A stretch of 64,000 nucleotides of DNA from Delphinapterus leucas (GCF_002288925.2 NW_022098001.1:1149205-1213204); one strand, 5' to 3'. Numbered from the stretch's first letter, positions 22,923-35,599 are shown. Made by a program: numbers and translations. Notes: a model not told the origin generated them from the letters alone.

Positions 22923-23310
22923 AAAAGGAGCCTGGGTCAGACTTACCCGCTGATCTTGGAAAGTCTTGCAGAGAGGCAGGAGGCAACTGGAGCTCACCCT
23001 GGGGACATATACACCGGTGACAGCAATTTGGAGAAACTTGTTCTACCATGTGGGCACTGATGCTGGGAAGCATCATTCTGGAATCTTCCCTCTAGTCTTG
23101 TAGTCTCAGAACCCAGCCCTGTCCCTGCCCACCAGTTTGTAGGCACCAATAATGGGATGCCTCAAGCCATGCAACTAAATGGGAGGGGACACAGCCCCAC
23201 CTAACAAGACCCCCTGATCCCACATTCACCCCTGAACATGGCCCTGCCCACCAGTGCACAGGCACTAGACCTGGGATGCCCAGGAGCCTGCAGCCAGGGA
23301 CCCTTTAGCT
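22923..23310 (+). mobile_element. L1 5'UTR, second part
   Basis: Resumes the outer L1: gagcctgggtcagacttacc, gcaggaggcaactggagctc, gggaagcatcattctggaat, ggcactagacctgggatgcc. Lost after about 23310. Confidence 0.8.
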
Positions 23311-23399
23311 CTAAATTTTATTCCACTTCCCCTATAGAGTTTCATATTAATATATATTATGCTTAAAATTCTTTTATTGATCCCCTATCATACTTGTTT

Positions 23400-24576
23400 T
23401 AAATAAAACTATGTGTAAAAATCTAAATTATTTTATTGGAAGAACTGACATCTTTACAGTACTGAGTCTTCCTATCTATGGATATGGAATATTTCTCCTT
23501 TTATTTAGCTCCACTTTGATTTCTTTCATCAGTTTTGTAGTTTTCCTTATGTGAATCTTGTACATATTTTGTTAGATTAATATGTAAGTATTTCACTTTG
23601 GGGGTGCTGATGTAAATGGTATTGTGTTTATAATTTCAAATTCCACTTGTTCATTGCTATATATAGAAAAGCAATTGACTTTTGTATATCAACCTTCTAT
23701 TCTGAAGCCTTGCTATACTTGCTTATTAGTTCCAGAAGTTTTTTTGTTGATTCTTTTGGATTTTCTACATAGATAACCTTGTTATCTGTGAACAAGGACA
23801 GTTTTCTTTTTTCTCAATAAATATCCTTTATTATTATTTTTGTCTTATTGCATTAGGTAGGATTTCTAGTGTGACAGGAAAGGAGTATTGAGAGGGGACA
23901 TCCTTGCCTTGTTCCTGATCCTGGCAGGAAAGCTTCTAGTTTTTCACCATTATGGATGATAATAGGTTTTTTAATAGATACACTCTCTCAAGATGAAGTA
24001 GCCGCCTTCTATTCTTAGTTTACTTAGAGTTTTTATCATGAATGCTGGATTTTGTCAAATGCTTTTTCTGCACCTGTTAATATGATCATGTGACTTTTCT
24101 CCTTTAGCTTGTTGATGTGATGGATTACATTAATTGATTTTTAAAAATTGAAGTATAGATGATTTACAGTGTTGTGACATTAACTGATTTTTGTCAATTC
24201 CAGTCTTTCATACCTGGAATAAATTCCACTTGTTCATGATGTATAATTCTTTTTATTCATTGATGGATTTGATTTGCTAATATTTTATTGAGGATATTTG
24301 TATTCATTTTCATGAGAGATATTGGTGTGTGGTTCCTTTTCTTATAATGTCCTTATCTGATTTTGGTATTAGGGTAATACTGACCACATAGAATGGGTTA
24401 AGAATCATTCCCTCTGTTTCTGTCTTCTGAAAGGGATAAGGAACTGGTATAATTTTTTTCTTCAATATTTGATAGAATTCAACAGTGAACTCATCTGGTC
24501 TTGGTGTTTTGTTTTGGAAGTTTATTAATTATTGATTCTATTTCTTTAATAGATATATGCCTATTCAAATTGTCAA

Positions 24577-24614
<38 letters not shown>

Positions 24615-26875
24615 TTTTAGCAGACTGCATCTTTCAAGGAATTGGTCCATTTCATCAAGGTTCTTAAACTTGTGGGCAATATTGTTCATAGTATTTCTTT
24701 TATCATTTTTATATCTATGGGGTCTGCAGTGATCACCTCTTTCATTTCTCACACTAGTAATCTGTGTCCTCTCTCTCTAGCTTTTGCTTGTTTAGCCTGG
24801 CTAGAAGCTTATCAATTTTATCGATTCTTTCAAAGATCTGGCTTTTTGATCTTCTGTTTTCAATTGTATTAATTTCTGCTTTAATATTCATTACTTCTTT
24901 TCTTCTCCTTCTAGGAAACTAGAAAAAGAAGAGCAAATTAAATCAAAAGTAAGATCTTTCTTTTTTTCTAATATATGCATTCAATGCTATAAATTTCCTC
25001 TAAGCACTGCTTTTGAGATATTCCACACATTTTCATAAGTCATGTTTCAAAATATTTTCAATTTGTCTTGAGATTTCTTCTTTGATACATTTGTTATTTA
25101 TAAGTGTGTCATTTAGACTCCACGTATTTTAGGATTTTTTAGATATCTTTATATTATTGACATTTCTAATTTAATTCCATTGTGGCCTGAAAGCAAGAAA
25201 GTATATGATTTCTATTTTTAAAAATTTGTTAAGATGTGCTTCATGGCTTTAAATGTCGTCTATCTTCATGAATGTTCCATGTGAACTTGAGAAAAATGTC
25301 TACTCTGTTGTTGGATGAAACAGTCCATAGATGTCATTATATCTAGATGATTGATGCTGTTGAGTTCAACTATGTCCTTACTGATTGTTTGCCTTCTGGA
25401 TCTATCCATTTTGGATAGAGAGGTGTTGAAGTATACAACTATAATAGTGGATTCATCTATTTCTCCTCGCAGTTCTATCAGTTTTTGCCTCATGTAATTT
25501 TCACTTTGTTAGAAGCATAAATGTTAAGGATTGCTATGTCTTCTTGGAAAATTGGCTCCTTTATTATTATGTAATGTCCCTCTTTATCCTTGATAACTTT
25601 TCTTGCTTTGAAATCTGCTCTGTCTGAAATTAATATAGCTACTCTTTCTTTCGATTAGTGTTAGCGTGGTATAGCTTTCTCTATCCATTTACTTTTAATA
25701 CTTATATGTCTTTATATTTCAAGTGGGCTTTTTGTAGACAACATAACCTTTGGTCTTATTTTTTGATTCACTCTTGACAATCTGTCTCTTCTGACTGAGG
25801 CATTTAGATCAGTCATTCATATTGATTATTGATGTATTTGGATTAATATCTGTCATATTTGCTATTATTTTCTATTTGTAGCCCTTGTTCTTTGTTCCTT
25901 TTTTTTGTCTTACACTCTACTTCTGCCTTTTAAGTTTTTAATTTCCTTTCCTAGACCATCAGTTATACCTTTTTTAAAAAACTTTTTTTTTTAGTGGCTG
26001 CCTTTGAGTTTGCAATATGCACTTACAACTAATCCAAGTCCATTTTCAAAAAACACTACGCAATTTTACAGTGTGAGTGGCATAGTAAGTACCTTATAAC
26101 AACAAAATAATCCTTATTCCTTTCTTTCATCTTTTGTATTACTGCTCATTTCACTTATATATAAACCTACATAAACATATGTATATGATATATAGGTTTA
26201 CGTTTCTGACCTGTATTATTTTTATTCTCACTAAAGAACTTCTTTTAACATTTCTTGCAAGGCATGTCTCCTGGCAACAAATTCCCTCAATTTTTGTTTT
26301 TTTGAGAAAGCCTATTTCTCCTTCACTTTTGAAGGATAATTTTACAGGGCACAGAATTCTAGATTGGTGGCTTTCTGTTCTCAACATTTTAAATGTTTCA
26401 TTCCATTCTCTTCTTGCTTGGTTCCTGAGGAGAAGTTGGATCTAATTTTTATTTTTGCTTCTATGCAAATAAGGTATGTTTTTCCTTCTTGCAAGGTTTT
26501 TTCTTTACTTTCCTGTAGTTTGAATATGATATGCCGAGGTGTAGTCTCGGGGGGGCATTTTTCTTCTTGGTATCCTCTGAAATTCCTGAATCTGGGGTTT
26601 GTTTTCTGATATCCATTCGGAGAAATTCTCAGTCATTATTCTTTCAAATATTTATTCTGTTTCTTTCTCTTTTTCATCTCCAGGTATTCTCATTATGCAT
26701 ATGTTACACCTTTTGTAGTTGTCCCACAGTTCCTAGATATCCTGTTCTGTTTTTCCCAGTTTTTGTTCTCTTTGCTTTTCAGTTTTGGAGATTTCTCTTG
26801 TTTTGGAGAATCTGAAGCTCAGAGATTCTTTCCTCAGTCGTGTCCTTTCTACTAATAAGTCCAACAAAGGCATTT
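23400..26875 (-). mobile_element. Old L1, reverse, left portion (ORF2 and upstream)
   Basis: Reverse complement of an old L1: tctttacagtactgagtctt, ttccttatgtgaatcttgta, ttattagttccagaagtttt, tttttctgcacctgttaata, then gtggctgcctttgagtttgc, acatttcttgcaaggcatgt, gttgtcccacagttcctaga. All frames are broken. It is interrupted at 26875 by a younger L1 and continues at 27931. About 4.5 kb in total, the largest single element in the window. Confidence 0.88.
24579..24613. repeat. (TG)n microsatellite inside old L1
   Basis: About 16 TG units at the position where L1 relatives have a short 'ttgtgtcagtttt' motif. Confidence 0.9.
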
Positions 26876-27619
26876 ATTTTTTAACATCTTTATTGGAGTA
26901 TAATTGCTTTACAATGGTGTGTTAGTTTCTGATTTATAACAGTGAATCAGTTATACATATATGTATGTTCCTATATCTCTTCCCTCTTGCGTCTCCCTCC
27001 CTCCCACCCGCCCTATCCCACTCCTCTAGGTGGTCACAAACCACGGAGCTGATCTCCCTGTGCTATGCGGCTGCTTCCCACTAGCTATCTATGTTCCGTT
27101 TGGTAGTATATATATGTCCATGCCACTCTCTCGCTTTGTCACAGCTTACCCTTCCCCCTCCCCATATCCTCAAGTCCATTCTCTAGTAGGTCTGTGTCTT
27201 TATTCCTGTCTTACCCCTAGGTTCTTCATGATCTTTTTTTTTTTTCTTAGATTCCATATATATGTGTTAGCATATGGTATTTGTTTTTCCCTTTCTGACT
27301 TACTTCACTCTGTATGACAGACTCTAGGTCCATCCACCTCACTACAAATAACTCAATTTCGTTTCTTTTTATGGCTGAGTAATATTCCATTGTATATATG
27401 TGCCACATCTTCTTTATCCATTCATCTGTTGATGGACACTTAGGTTGCTTCCATGTCCTGGCTATTGTAAATAGAGCTTCAATGAACATTTTGGTACATG
27501 ACTCTTTTTGAATTATGGTTTTCTCAGGGTATATGCCCAGTAGTGGGATTGCTGGGTCGTATGGTAATTCTATTTTTAGTTTTTTAGGGAACCTCCATAC
27601 TGTTCTCCATAGTGGCTGT
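26876..27619 (-). mobile_element. Twin-primed L1, uninverted 3' half (reverse)
   Basis: Left half of one insertion. Reverse complement of the 3'UTR (taacatctttattggagtat, then agtgaatcagttatacatat, ggtggtcacaaaccacggag) and of the ORF2 end, up to ccatactgttctccatagtggctgta. It shares the subfamily B 3'UTR with the copy at 12 kb. An 80-codon ORF2 remnant frame is at 27247-27489 on the minus strand. Confidence 0.94.
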
Positions 27620-27930
27620 AAGGATTAATCTCCAAAATTTATAAGCGGCTCATGCAGCTCAATAACAAAAGAACAAACAACCCAATCCAAAAATGGGCAG
27701 AAGACCTAAATAGACATTTCTCCAAAGAAGACATACAGATTGCCAACAAACACATGAAAGAATGCTCAACATCATTAATCATTAGAGAAATGCAAATCAA
27801 AACTACAATGAGATATCATCTCACACAGGTCAGAATGGCCATCATCAAAATATCTAGAAACAATAAATGCTGGAGAGGGTGTGGAGAAAAGGGAACACTC
27901 TTGCACTGTTGGTGGGAATGTAAATTGATA
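27620..27930 (+). mobile_element. Twin-primed L1, inverted 5' half (forward)
   Basis: ORF2 sequence in the opposite direction to its 3' half: aggattaatctccaaaattt, ctcatgcagctcaataacaa, up to gggaatgtaaattgatac. The break corresponds to the L1 point where the other half starts (acagccactatggagaac), so almost nothing was lost. The target-site duplication caaaggcattt at 26865-26875 and 27931-27941 encloses both halves. Confidence 0.94.
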
Positions 27931-28935
27931 CAAAGGCATTTTTTTTTTTCTGTTGTCATTTTTGATCTCTAGCATTTCTTTTTGGTTATTTCTTAGGATT
28001 TCCATCTGCCTTCTTACATTGTCCATCTATTCTTGGGTACTGTTTATCCATTCGAGCTCTTAGCATTTTAATTAATCATAGTTGTTTTATATTCTTAGTC
28101 TGATAATTCCAACATCGCTGCCATGTCTGGTTCTGATGCTTACTCTGTATTTTCAAATTATGGTATTTGCCTTTTAGTATGCCTTGTAAGTTTTTCTTGA
28201 TAGCCAGACAAAAGGTACTGGGTAAAAGGAACTGCCTTTAGGAATGTGATTGTAAGGTGTCAGGGAAAGGAAATGTTCTGTAGTCCTATGATTAGCTCTC
28301 AGTCTTTCATTGCCTCTGGAGTCCTTCTCATTCTACCTCCACCTTCTTAGGTAGAACAGGATGACTAGAGCTGGCTGGAGTTGGGTATTTCCTTTTCCCC
28401 AGGTCATTTAGGTTCTGATAAAACCTCAGAAGATTAGGCTTTGGTTAAATAGTTTGTCCTACCTTCTTCTTGTCATGAAGAACGGTGTTTTGACATATTG
28501 CAAAATGGTTCATTCTCCTCTCCATGAGGGGATTTTTCTCAAATATTTACTGTGAAAACCTGGTCAAACTCCTGCAGGAAAAACTCACAAGTGTGGCAGA
28601 CCCCTCTATGACTGTGTCTCCCTGGTGATTTTTAACTCTCAGACCATCTACTCTAAGCCTCCAGCAATTTGCAATTACAGTTCTGCTTTTCCTACCCTGG
28701 CACTGGCTCCCATGGAGGTTTCGGCTCATATGTTTCTGCTCTGGTAAGTTTTGATTCTCTGTGTTTGCCTGTTGCTCTCAATGATTTTGGGGGCATCAGT
28801 TTGCCCTGTGACCTCACTTCTCTTACAGATCTAAGAAGACTTATTGATTTTTCAGTTTGTTCAAGTTTTTACTTGTTATTATAAAGGAGTGGTGGCTTCC
28901 AAGCTCCCTGCATGGAGAACTAGAAACTGGAAGCT
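27931..28935 (-). mobile_element. Old L1, reverse, right portion
   Basis: Continues the element broken at 26875: ttgatctctagcatttcttt, cttagtctgataattccaac, gtaagtttttcttgatagcc, agacaaaaggtactgggtaa, ggatgactagagctggctgg, ending near tggcttccaagctccctgca. Confidence 0.82.
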
Positions 28936-30420
28936 ATGTGTTACTTTTTTTATTATTTAATTTGTATTAATGCAATGTGATGGATAGTTAAATAAGTAGT
29001 TGGGAGGAGTATAATAAATCAAACATGGTGTGTTTTTTTTTTTTTTCATGGTGTGTTTTTAACCTAAATGGGTTTTTAAGCACATATTGTATCAGTTTGG
29101 GGGAAGTGTTAAATAAAGAATTGTAAACAAATATTCAGAACTCTTTTGATATGATGATAGCATTTTTCTAGGGACCTTACGAAAGAAGAATATTTTTATT
29201 GTTAAATTTACCTGGCAACTAACATATAATTATATATTATGTAATAGGGGATAGAAAATATTAACCACTTTATAAGATGAACTAATATACAATTAGAGTA
29301 AGTATTTTACGGTCTGATTTGATAAACTACACTTTAATGACCTCATTGAATATTGCACATTAATCTAAAAGAAATCATAAAATCTTTATTTGTGGATGTA
29401 CTCTCCATAATAACTAGAAAGAATTGAATACTCTTAGAAAATATTCCAGTTACTCTTAAAAGACTCAGCATCACCAAGCTATATACTGCTTTGGCAAAAA
29501 GGTGCTTTTCTTTTATAAATATTGTGATATCTGAAAAAATTGTCCCTTTTATAAAAGCAATTTTTAGCCTTTAGTGTTTCTTAACAATGCTCTCTTCACT
29601 TTGTTCTCAGATTCTGTCTCAGGGAGTCATGTATGCTTTGAAAAGAGTCTGGGGAAGGGAAGAGGTGAAGACTGCTTACTCTATTATACATGTAATTTTG
29701 GAAAATTCTTACAAGGGCCAACATACCACTATATCTCTAATGCCATATACTTTAGTTTTATCAGAAATGTGTGTAGGACAAAGGAAAACCGGAAGACAGT
29801 CTTGATTAACCAACAAAGGACACTTTCTACACTATTTCAATTGTCTTTTGCTCATGCCCTAGATGTTTTTACGCCCCAGAACAATGACATAATTAGATAC
29901 AGGATGAGTCATGGGGATGCCTTTCTTATGTAAAGTGGGAGAAGAAAGGGCTATTTTGAAAAGGGAAGTAGGGGAATGGAATCTACCTGATGATAGGAAA
30001 AAGTACCCCTGAAAGTTGAGGATCTGAAAAATAGATCCTCTCAAAATTATACCCCAATTGAAGACCACATCTTATACTTTTCCTGTCCCAACCCCACCTT
30101 TGTTTGTACCACGGAAATTTTGTTATCTTGACTTTGCTTTCTCAGTATGATATTCCAAACCTGCTCTATATTGTGCTCTGTATATATTAGCTTCATCTTT
30201 GAAAAACAAGGAACGAAAGAGTTCTAATAATATTCTTCCTCAACAGATAATGTCCATGACCTCATATTCAGGGTCTCTAGCAACATTGCCATCCTTTCTA
30301 GTTGTGCAACATGCTGGCCCTTTAAGGGCACCATAGTAGCAACAGGAAACTGCAATATGACCAAATCAGAGTACTAAGGCAATGACTATAGATTGAGTAC
30401 TTTTTCTTTAAAAAAAATCA
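28936..30420. other. Unassigned DNA
   Basis: About 1.5 kb without recognised gene or repeat, apart from a tandem catggtgtg/poly(T) duplication at 29024-29060. The overlapping frames at 29574-29933 and 29587-29805 have no domain. Confidence 0.4.
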
Positions 30421-30434
30421 TAAAATATATGCAC

Positions 30435-30782
30435 GGGCTTCCCTGGTGGCGCAGTGGTTAAGAATCCACTTGCCAATGCAGGAGATATGGGTTCGAGCCC
30501 CGGTCCAGGAAGATTCCACATGCCACGGAGCAACTAAGCCTGTGTGCGACAACTACAGAGCCTGCACTCTATAGAGCCCATAAGCCACAATTACTGAGCC
30601 TAAGTGCCACAACTACTGAAGCCTGTGCACCTAGAGCCCATGCTCTGCAACAAGAGAAGCCACTGCAATGAGAAGCCCATGCATAGCAACTAAGGGTAAC
30701 CCCCGCTTGCCGCAACTAGAGAAAGCCCGTGCGCAGCAACGCAGACCCAAGGCAACCTAAAATAAATAAATAAATAATAAAT
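30435..30782 (+). mobile_element. CHR-family SINE, long subtype
   Basis: Head ggcttccctggtggcgcagt, B-box gggttcgagcccc, repeated 'ccacaactactgaagcc' units, then (aaat)n. The imperfect target-site duplication is aaaatatatgcac at 30422-30434 versus aaaatacacgcac at 30783-30795 (two transitions). Confidence 0.93.
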
Positions 30783-30839
30783 AAAATACACGCACATAAT
30801 AGCAAAATCAGAAAATACAATAAGAAAGAGATACATACT

Positions 30840-31290
30840 GTCACTCAGAAATGATATTTTGAAGTGTATCTTTTTTCTATCTATCCTTATCTAAATAAAT
30901 AAATTTATCTTTGAAATTATATAATGCAAGGTGTTTCAAAATGTAAGTTTTAGCTCTCCAGCTCATTAATAACATTTCCACATTAATAAATTCACCTCTA
31001 CAACATAATCTTTAATGGCTGCAGAATGTCCCATTGTGTGATTGAATCACAATTTAATCAATTAATATACTATAGTTGGATGTTTAAGTTGTTTTCAGTT
31101 TTTCACAATTCCAAACATTATGTGATTAACATCTTTGTAGCTAAATCTTCTCATACTTCCTTAGTTATTTCCTTGGAAATTACTCCTAGAAGAGATAGTT
31201 CTGGGTCAATATTTGAGTCTTTTGATACATAACCTCCAGAAAGGTTATATCAGTATGCACTCCCACAAGTAACATATGAAAGTCTCCTTA
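30840..31290 (-). mobile_element. Ancient L1 fragment, reverse
   Basis: tttaatggctgcagaatgtc, gatgtttaagttgttttcag, gattaacatctttgtagcta and ccagaaaggttatatcagta match the reverse of old L1 ORF2 3' sequence. Strongly decayed. Confidence 0.6.
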
Positions 31291-32039
31291 CAAAATTATG
31301 TGCTTCACTTGAGGAATGCTAACACATCAAGCTTTGGTAAGGAGTGTATATTAGAGGTAAGAGAGTGTGTACGTTGCATACTGATTCATGTACATGTAAA
31401 TAATCTTTTTCCAGATGGAAGACTACAGAGACCTTTGGTTTTTCTGCCTTTCCTAGAAGTCTCTTCATGGCTCCTGTATTCATAGGCTTTATAAATAGAG
31501 CTTTAAATATCTACTGATTTGTGGCAAACCAGGCAAGATAATTATTCTGCCACACCTGAAAGCATGTCTTGCTCTCAGCATCTGAGTAGTTTGAAGCTTT
31601 GATTAGCTATACAATCTGCAGAGTCCTGAAGTTTGGCTTATTTTATTTGAAGAAAGTCTGCCAACTAACTTGAAAGTCAGAAAGTAGCAGAGGCAGGTTT
31701 AGAGAGACAAACTACACATTGCAGAGGAAAACCTGGTTCTGTATTCTGAATCCAATGAATTATTATTGCCTGAAAAAATTACTACCAATGATGATAACAG
31801 ACAGGATACTGAGAGAGATTAAGAAATTCCTTTTCCTAGAAAGGCACTGAATGATGACTTGAATTGTCATTAATACAGAATTTATTTCTTCCACTGTTAT
31901 AAATATGTGAAAGGGGCACTATGAAACAAACTATGAATTGGTAACAAGACTGTCTGATGACAGAATGATATCAGGGAGGCATATGTGTCATAGAAGAAAG
32001 AAAATTGGAATTGTATCTGAACTTAAGTTATTCATTTTT
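31291..32039. other. Unassigned DNA
   Basis: No gene or repeat recognised. Confidence 0.4.
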
Positions 32040-32200
32040 CCCCCACCCATTAAACAAGTACTTGTTGAGTATTTGCTGTGTACCAGAAGTTGAACTAGGT
32101 GCTTAAAGACAATAGTGAGCAACAGACACAATCTTATCTTTACAGGGCTTAGGGTTAGGGAGAAAATGGACAACAAAAAGTAAATAAATTTTTAGCTCCA
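32040..32200 (+). repeat. Fragment of the same ancient repeat as at 17.4 kb
   Basis: gtacttgttgagtatttgct, gtgtaccagaagttgaacta, caatagtgagcaacagacac and a ttatctttacagggctta stretch follow the 5' part of that repeat. Confidence 0.5.
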
Positions 32201-32477
32201 GCAAGAAAAGAGCTTGAAAGTTTTCACTGCCATCATTACAACAATAAAAAGCTGAACAAACTGAACATTCATGACTTTTCTTGGATCCATCAGAGAAATG
32301 AAGTCAAGGGCTAGGCGTCATGCTGAAATCTGGAGAGACAGGTGAAACTGGAGAGTCACAGCTGAAATCTGCTTACTGAAGCAGAAGTTAACCGGTATGA
32401 ATGTTTAAATGGTGATTTTGACAAATCATTTAAGCGCATGCAAATCTTCAGGAAATCATTTAGGAAGTCAGCAGGCG
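32201..32477. other. Unassigned DNA
   Basis: No gene or repeat recognised. Confidence 0.4.
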
Positions 32478-32600
32478 AGAGAGCAGTGGAGTTAGAATCA
32501 CAGCTCTAACCCTAACTAGCACTGACTAGGCGGTTTGGCCATGAGTAAGTCACTGACCTTTCCTGCCTCTTAACTTCCTCTCTTGTTAAAGATGCGACAT
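32478..32600 (+). mobile_element. MIR SINE fragment
   Basis: agagcagtggagttagaatc, ttggccatgagtaagtcact, ctgcctcttaacttcctctc. MIR core in forward order. Confidence 0.6.
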
Positions 32601-33209
32601 TCAGAACAGAATTCAATTCATAGTTGTCTCTTACAAATATTAAATTTCTACAAATTAGCAATGTTCGTTGTTTCAGAAAATAACCTTGTTGTTTATGTCA
32701 TAAAAATTGAGAAGTAATTTTCCTGCTTACTAAAGCATCATGTTCTGTTTTGATCTTCGCATTTTAAAGGACGTTTTTAGTGCTGAGAATCAAAACCAAT
32801 GAGATCTTAAACAGAACCAGTGAGGAAAGCTTAAATGAATTGAAGTCATTTAGCTTACATAAAAAGGAAGATTAAGTGATGATTTGATGACAATTTTTCA
32901 ATGAAAGAAAAGTTATAGAAAAGGACATAGCTAATTATTCTCTCCTTTCATGAAGGTTTTAATGAGAAGTGGCTTAAATTGCTAGGAAGGAGTTGGGAAG
33001 TATTGTTGGCTGTACCTGTGAGGTGTACTAGCATAGATTATAGAATTTTCCATGACCGAAACGTACAGAACTAGGTCAGACAATGATTTGCCTTAAGTAT
33101 TCTGAATTTTCCTTTGTAAAGACAGTTGATTGGTCCAAAAGGCACCTGGAGGTCTCTTCCAATCCTTTCATTCTGCAGGAGAAGGGATTAGTACCTATTG
33201 ACTCTTGCT
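32601..33209. other. Unassigned DNA
   Basis: No gene or repeat recognised. Confidence 0.4.
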
Positions 33210-33300
33210 TGGTGACAGCTGCTTTCATAATGTTCCTTAATCCTTACAATAACACTATGAGTTGGGATAATTATTCCTGCTTTAGAGATAACAGACACTT
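33210..33300 (-). mobile_element. MIR SINE scrap, reverse
   Basis: aatgttccttaatccttaca, ataacactatgagttgggat, aattattcctgctttagaga resemble the reverse of the MIR 3' half. Confidence 0.5.
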
Positions 33301-34261
33301 TTTCCCCCATACCCTGGAAGGAGCATCTTTTTGCAGGTGAAGGGAATAACAACTGGGTCCTCAAAACTGGGCATCTGTTTATGTGCATCACCCATCCCGA
33401 TGGGTGCCTGGTGGGGTCACCATCTGCTACTGCTGTATCTGCTGACGGTATAAATTTCCTCCACAGCCTTCAGTTATCTGGGTACTACCATCTGTGTTAG
33501 CCTTATGTCAGCCATGAGCTTTCTTTCAGTCTACTATTAATTTTTATGCCTCCCTTGGGACCTAAGAACTGTTAGATCCTTTGCCTTATGGCTTTAGATC
33601 TGGAGGAGACTTGGGGGATGTATCAGGTCTGCTTTCTCTCTCCACCTATCCTATACCCATTGCTCCTCTACTGCCTGGTGCTGTTTGGATGCAGGGCTTC
33701 TCTCAGAGGTTTGCAGTCTCTTTGGGCTAAGCCCTGGGCAGAAAGGCCATGTCCCCTGTACCCCATGATTCCTCTAAACTGGTCTGCCGTCTGGGATTAG
33801 AACGGGGTGGAGAAGTGTGGCAGAGGCTCGGGTGTTTCACAGGCACATATAACTCTTTTGCTTTACTTTTTCAGTTCTTGCCAAATTCCCTTTTCCCCCA
33901 TAGCCCATAAAAGGTTCTGATCACCTGTCTGGGTGTTAGGAAAGGTATTCTTGTGCCATCACACATTCTTCCCTGCTCTATGTTTTGACTTTTCCAAGCT
34001 TTGCTTTTAATCAATAAAGATATGCTTTTAAAATTCCCCCCTGAAGTCCACCAGCAACTGCCCACAGGAAAACCAAGCCACATAAAATTTATTTTCTCTT
34101 TCAATTGCCTGGCTTTTGTAATGGAAAGTTACTGCTTTCAAGACTATTTTGGAAAAAAAATTCCAAATATGACAGCTTTTTTCTTACTTGTTTGCTTTAT
34201 CTTCTTTCTCCTTGGGCAATAAACCTCAGGTTTATGATCTATGCGTTTTGTTTTAAGTAAT
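33301..34261. other. Unassigned DNA
   Basis: No gene or repeat recognised. Small frames at 33588, 33871 and 34001 have no domain. Confidence 0.4.
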
Positions 34262-34780
34262 TTTGACATTAAAACATAACAAACATATAGAAGAGTGCAA
34301 AAAAAAAAAAAGCATACAGCTTGGTGGCTTACTACAAAGTGATTACTGGTGATACCACTACCTACATCCAGATATAGAGCATTACCTGCACCCCAGGAAC
34401 ACAGCCCCCTTCCAGAGACTAGTCCACCTTCAAAGGTCGCCACTGATCCAAATTCTAATACTCTACCTGTTTTCAAATTTTATATAAACGAAATCATGGA
34501 GGATGACTTATTTGTGTCTGACTTGTTTAGCTCAAATTTACATCACTTCTATTGCTGTGAACAGCAGCAGTTTGTTCATTTTCATTGCTGAATATTCCAC
34601 ATTGCATGTATATCCCACAGTATGTGTATCCATTTCATGGCTGATGGATATTTAGATTGTTTCCAGTTTTCTGGCTGTTGAAAACAATACTTCTCAAATC
34701 ACGCTTGTAAATTTCATGTGGCACATGGTCTGCATTCTGTCGGGTGAATTCTTTGAAGTGATAGTCTTCACCTTTTAATT
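34262..34780 (-). mobile_element. Old L1 fragment, reverse
   Basis: aacaaacatatagaagagtg, ctacatccagatatagagca, cccttccagagactagtcca, tatataaacgaaatcatgga and catggctgatggatatttag follow the reverse of the 3' end of an old L1. An A-run of 13 at 34299-34311 interrupts it. Confidence 0.65.
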
Positions 34781-34799
34781 ACAGTGTTTAGATACATTA

Positions 34800-35180
34800 T
34801 CATTATTTTAATAGCTTCTTATCTTGCCTTCTTGCCTTTTTCTAACGCCTTCCCTGTACTATATTCTTTCTAAAAATCAACTAGATCCTGTCATCTATAT
34901 TTTTAAACCACTTCAGTTGTGAACTATTGCTCTGGGGTAAATTACAGACTCTACATGGCCCGTAGGGCCTCCTATGATTTGACTTCCTGCACCTTTTGCT
35001 CTGCTCTAGCCAAACCTTGTTCACTTCTCCTAAATGCACTCTTTCACGAGCTGCTTCCTCTGCTTTAATTGTTTTCTGTCACCCCTTGTCCATTTCCCTC
35101 CCTACCCCTCATCATGATTTCATCTGGCCAACTCCCACTTATTTCTTAAGTCACAACTTGTCATTTCTGAGACAACACTG
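34800..35180 (+). mobile_element. L2 LINE fragment
   Basis: L2-like order: atcctgtcatctatattttt, acatggcccgtagggcctcc, tatgatttgacttcctgcac, cttgttcacttctcctaaat, ccaactcccacttatttctt. Confidence 0.6.
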
Positions 35181-35599
35181 AAGGTTGAATTGTCAAATTT
35201 GGAGCATACAAACACTCAAGTGAAACATGGGAAAGTCTGAGCCCATCAACAAAACTATCAAAGTCTGTTCTTCTCATATTAGGATGTATATTAGAACATG
35301 TGAAGTTCTCAGAGGTGTTTGGTGGATATGCACAAAGGGAGCCATTTCAGTTATGGAACAGCTCCTTTATATAGCCCATTAATACACAGTTCCATGACAT
35401 TTTCTAGTGACCTATAAATACCAAGTTTAGTGACAATAAGCAAACTTGATAGACCATCTCTTAGAAATGATTCCTCTACTTCCCCCTAGAAAATACCATT
35501 AGGTCTTCACGTTTACAAAGGGATTTGACTGTGGTAACTCTTGCTAGGCATCCCTTAGAGGAAGAAAATAGATTTCAGACTTGCGGTTAATCTTTTCCT
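35181..35599. other. Unassigned DNA
   Basis: No gene or repeat recognised. Confidence 0.4.

Noticed and set aside
21629..28935. One giant twin-primed L1
   Set aside because: The forward part (21629-23310) is L1 5'UTR and the reverse part also runs to an upstream L1 region at its far end, so they are two independent old elements. Only 26876-27930 fits twin priming.
29574..29933. 119-codon plus-strand frame
   Set aside because: Overlaps another unrelated frame of similar length, and neither has a recognisable domain.
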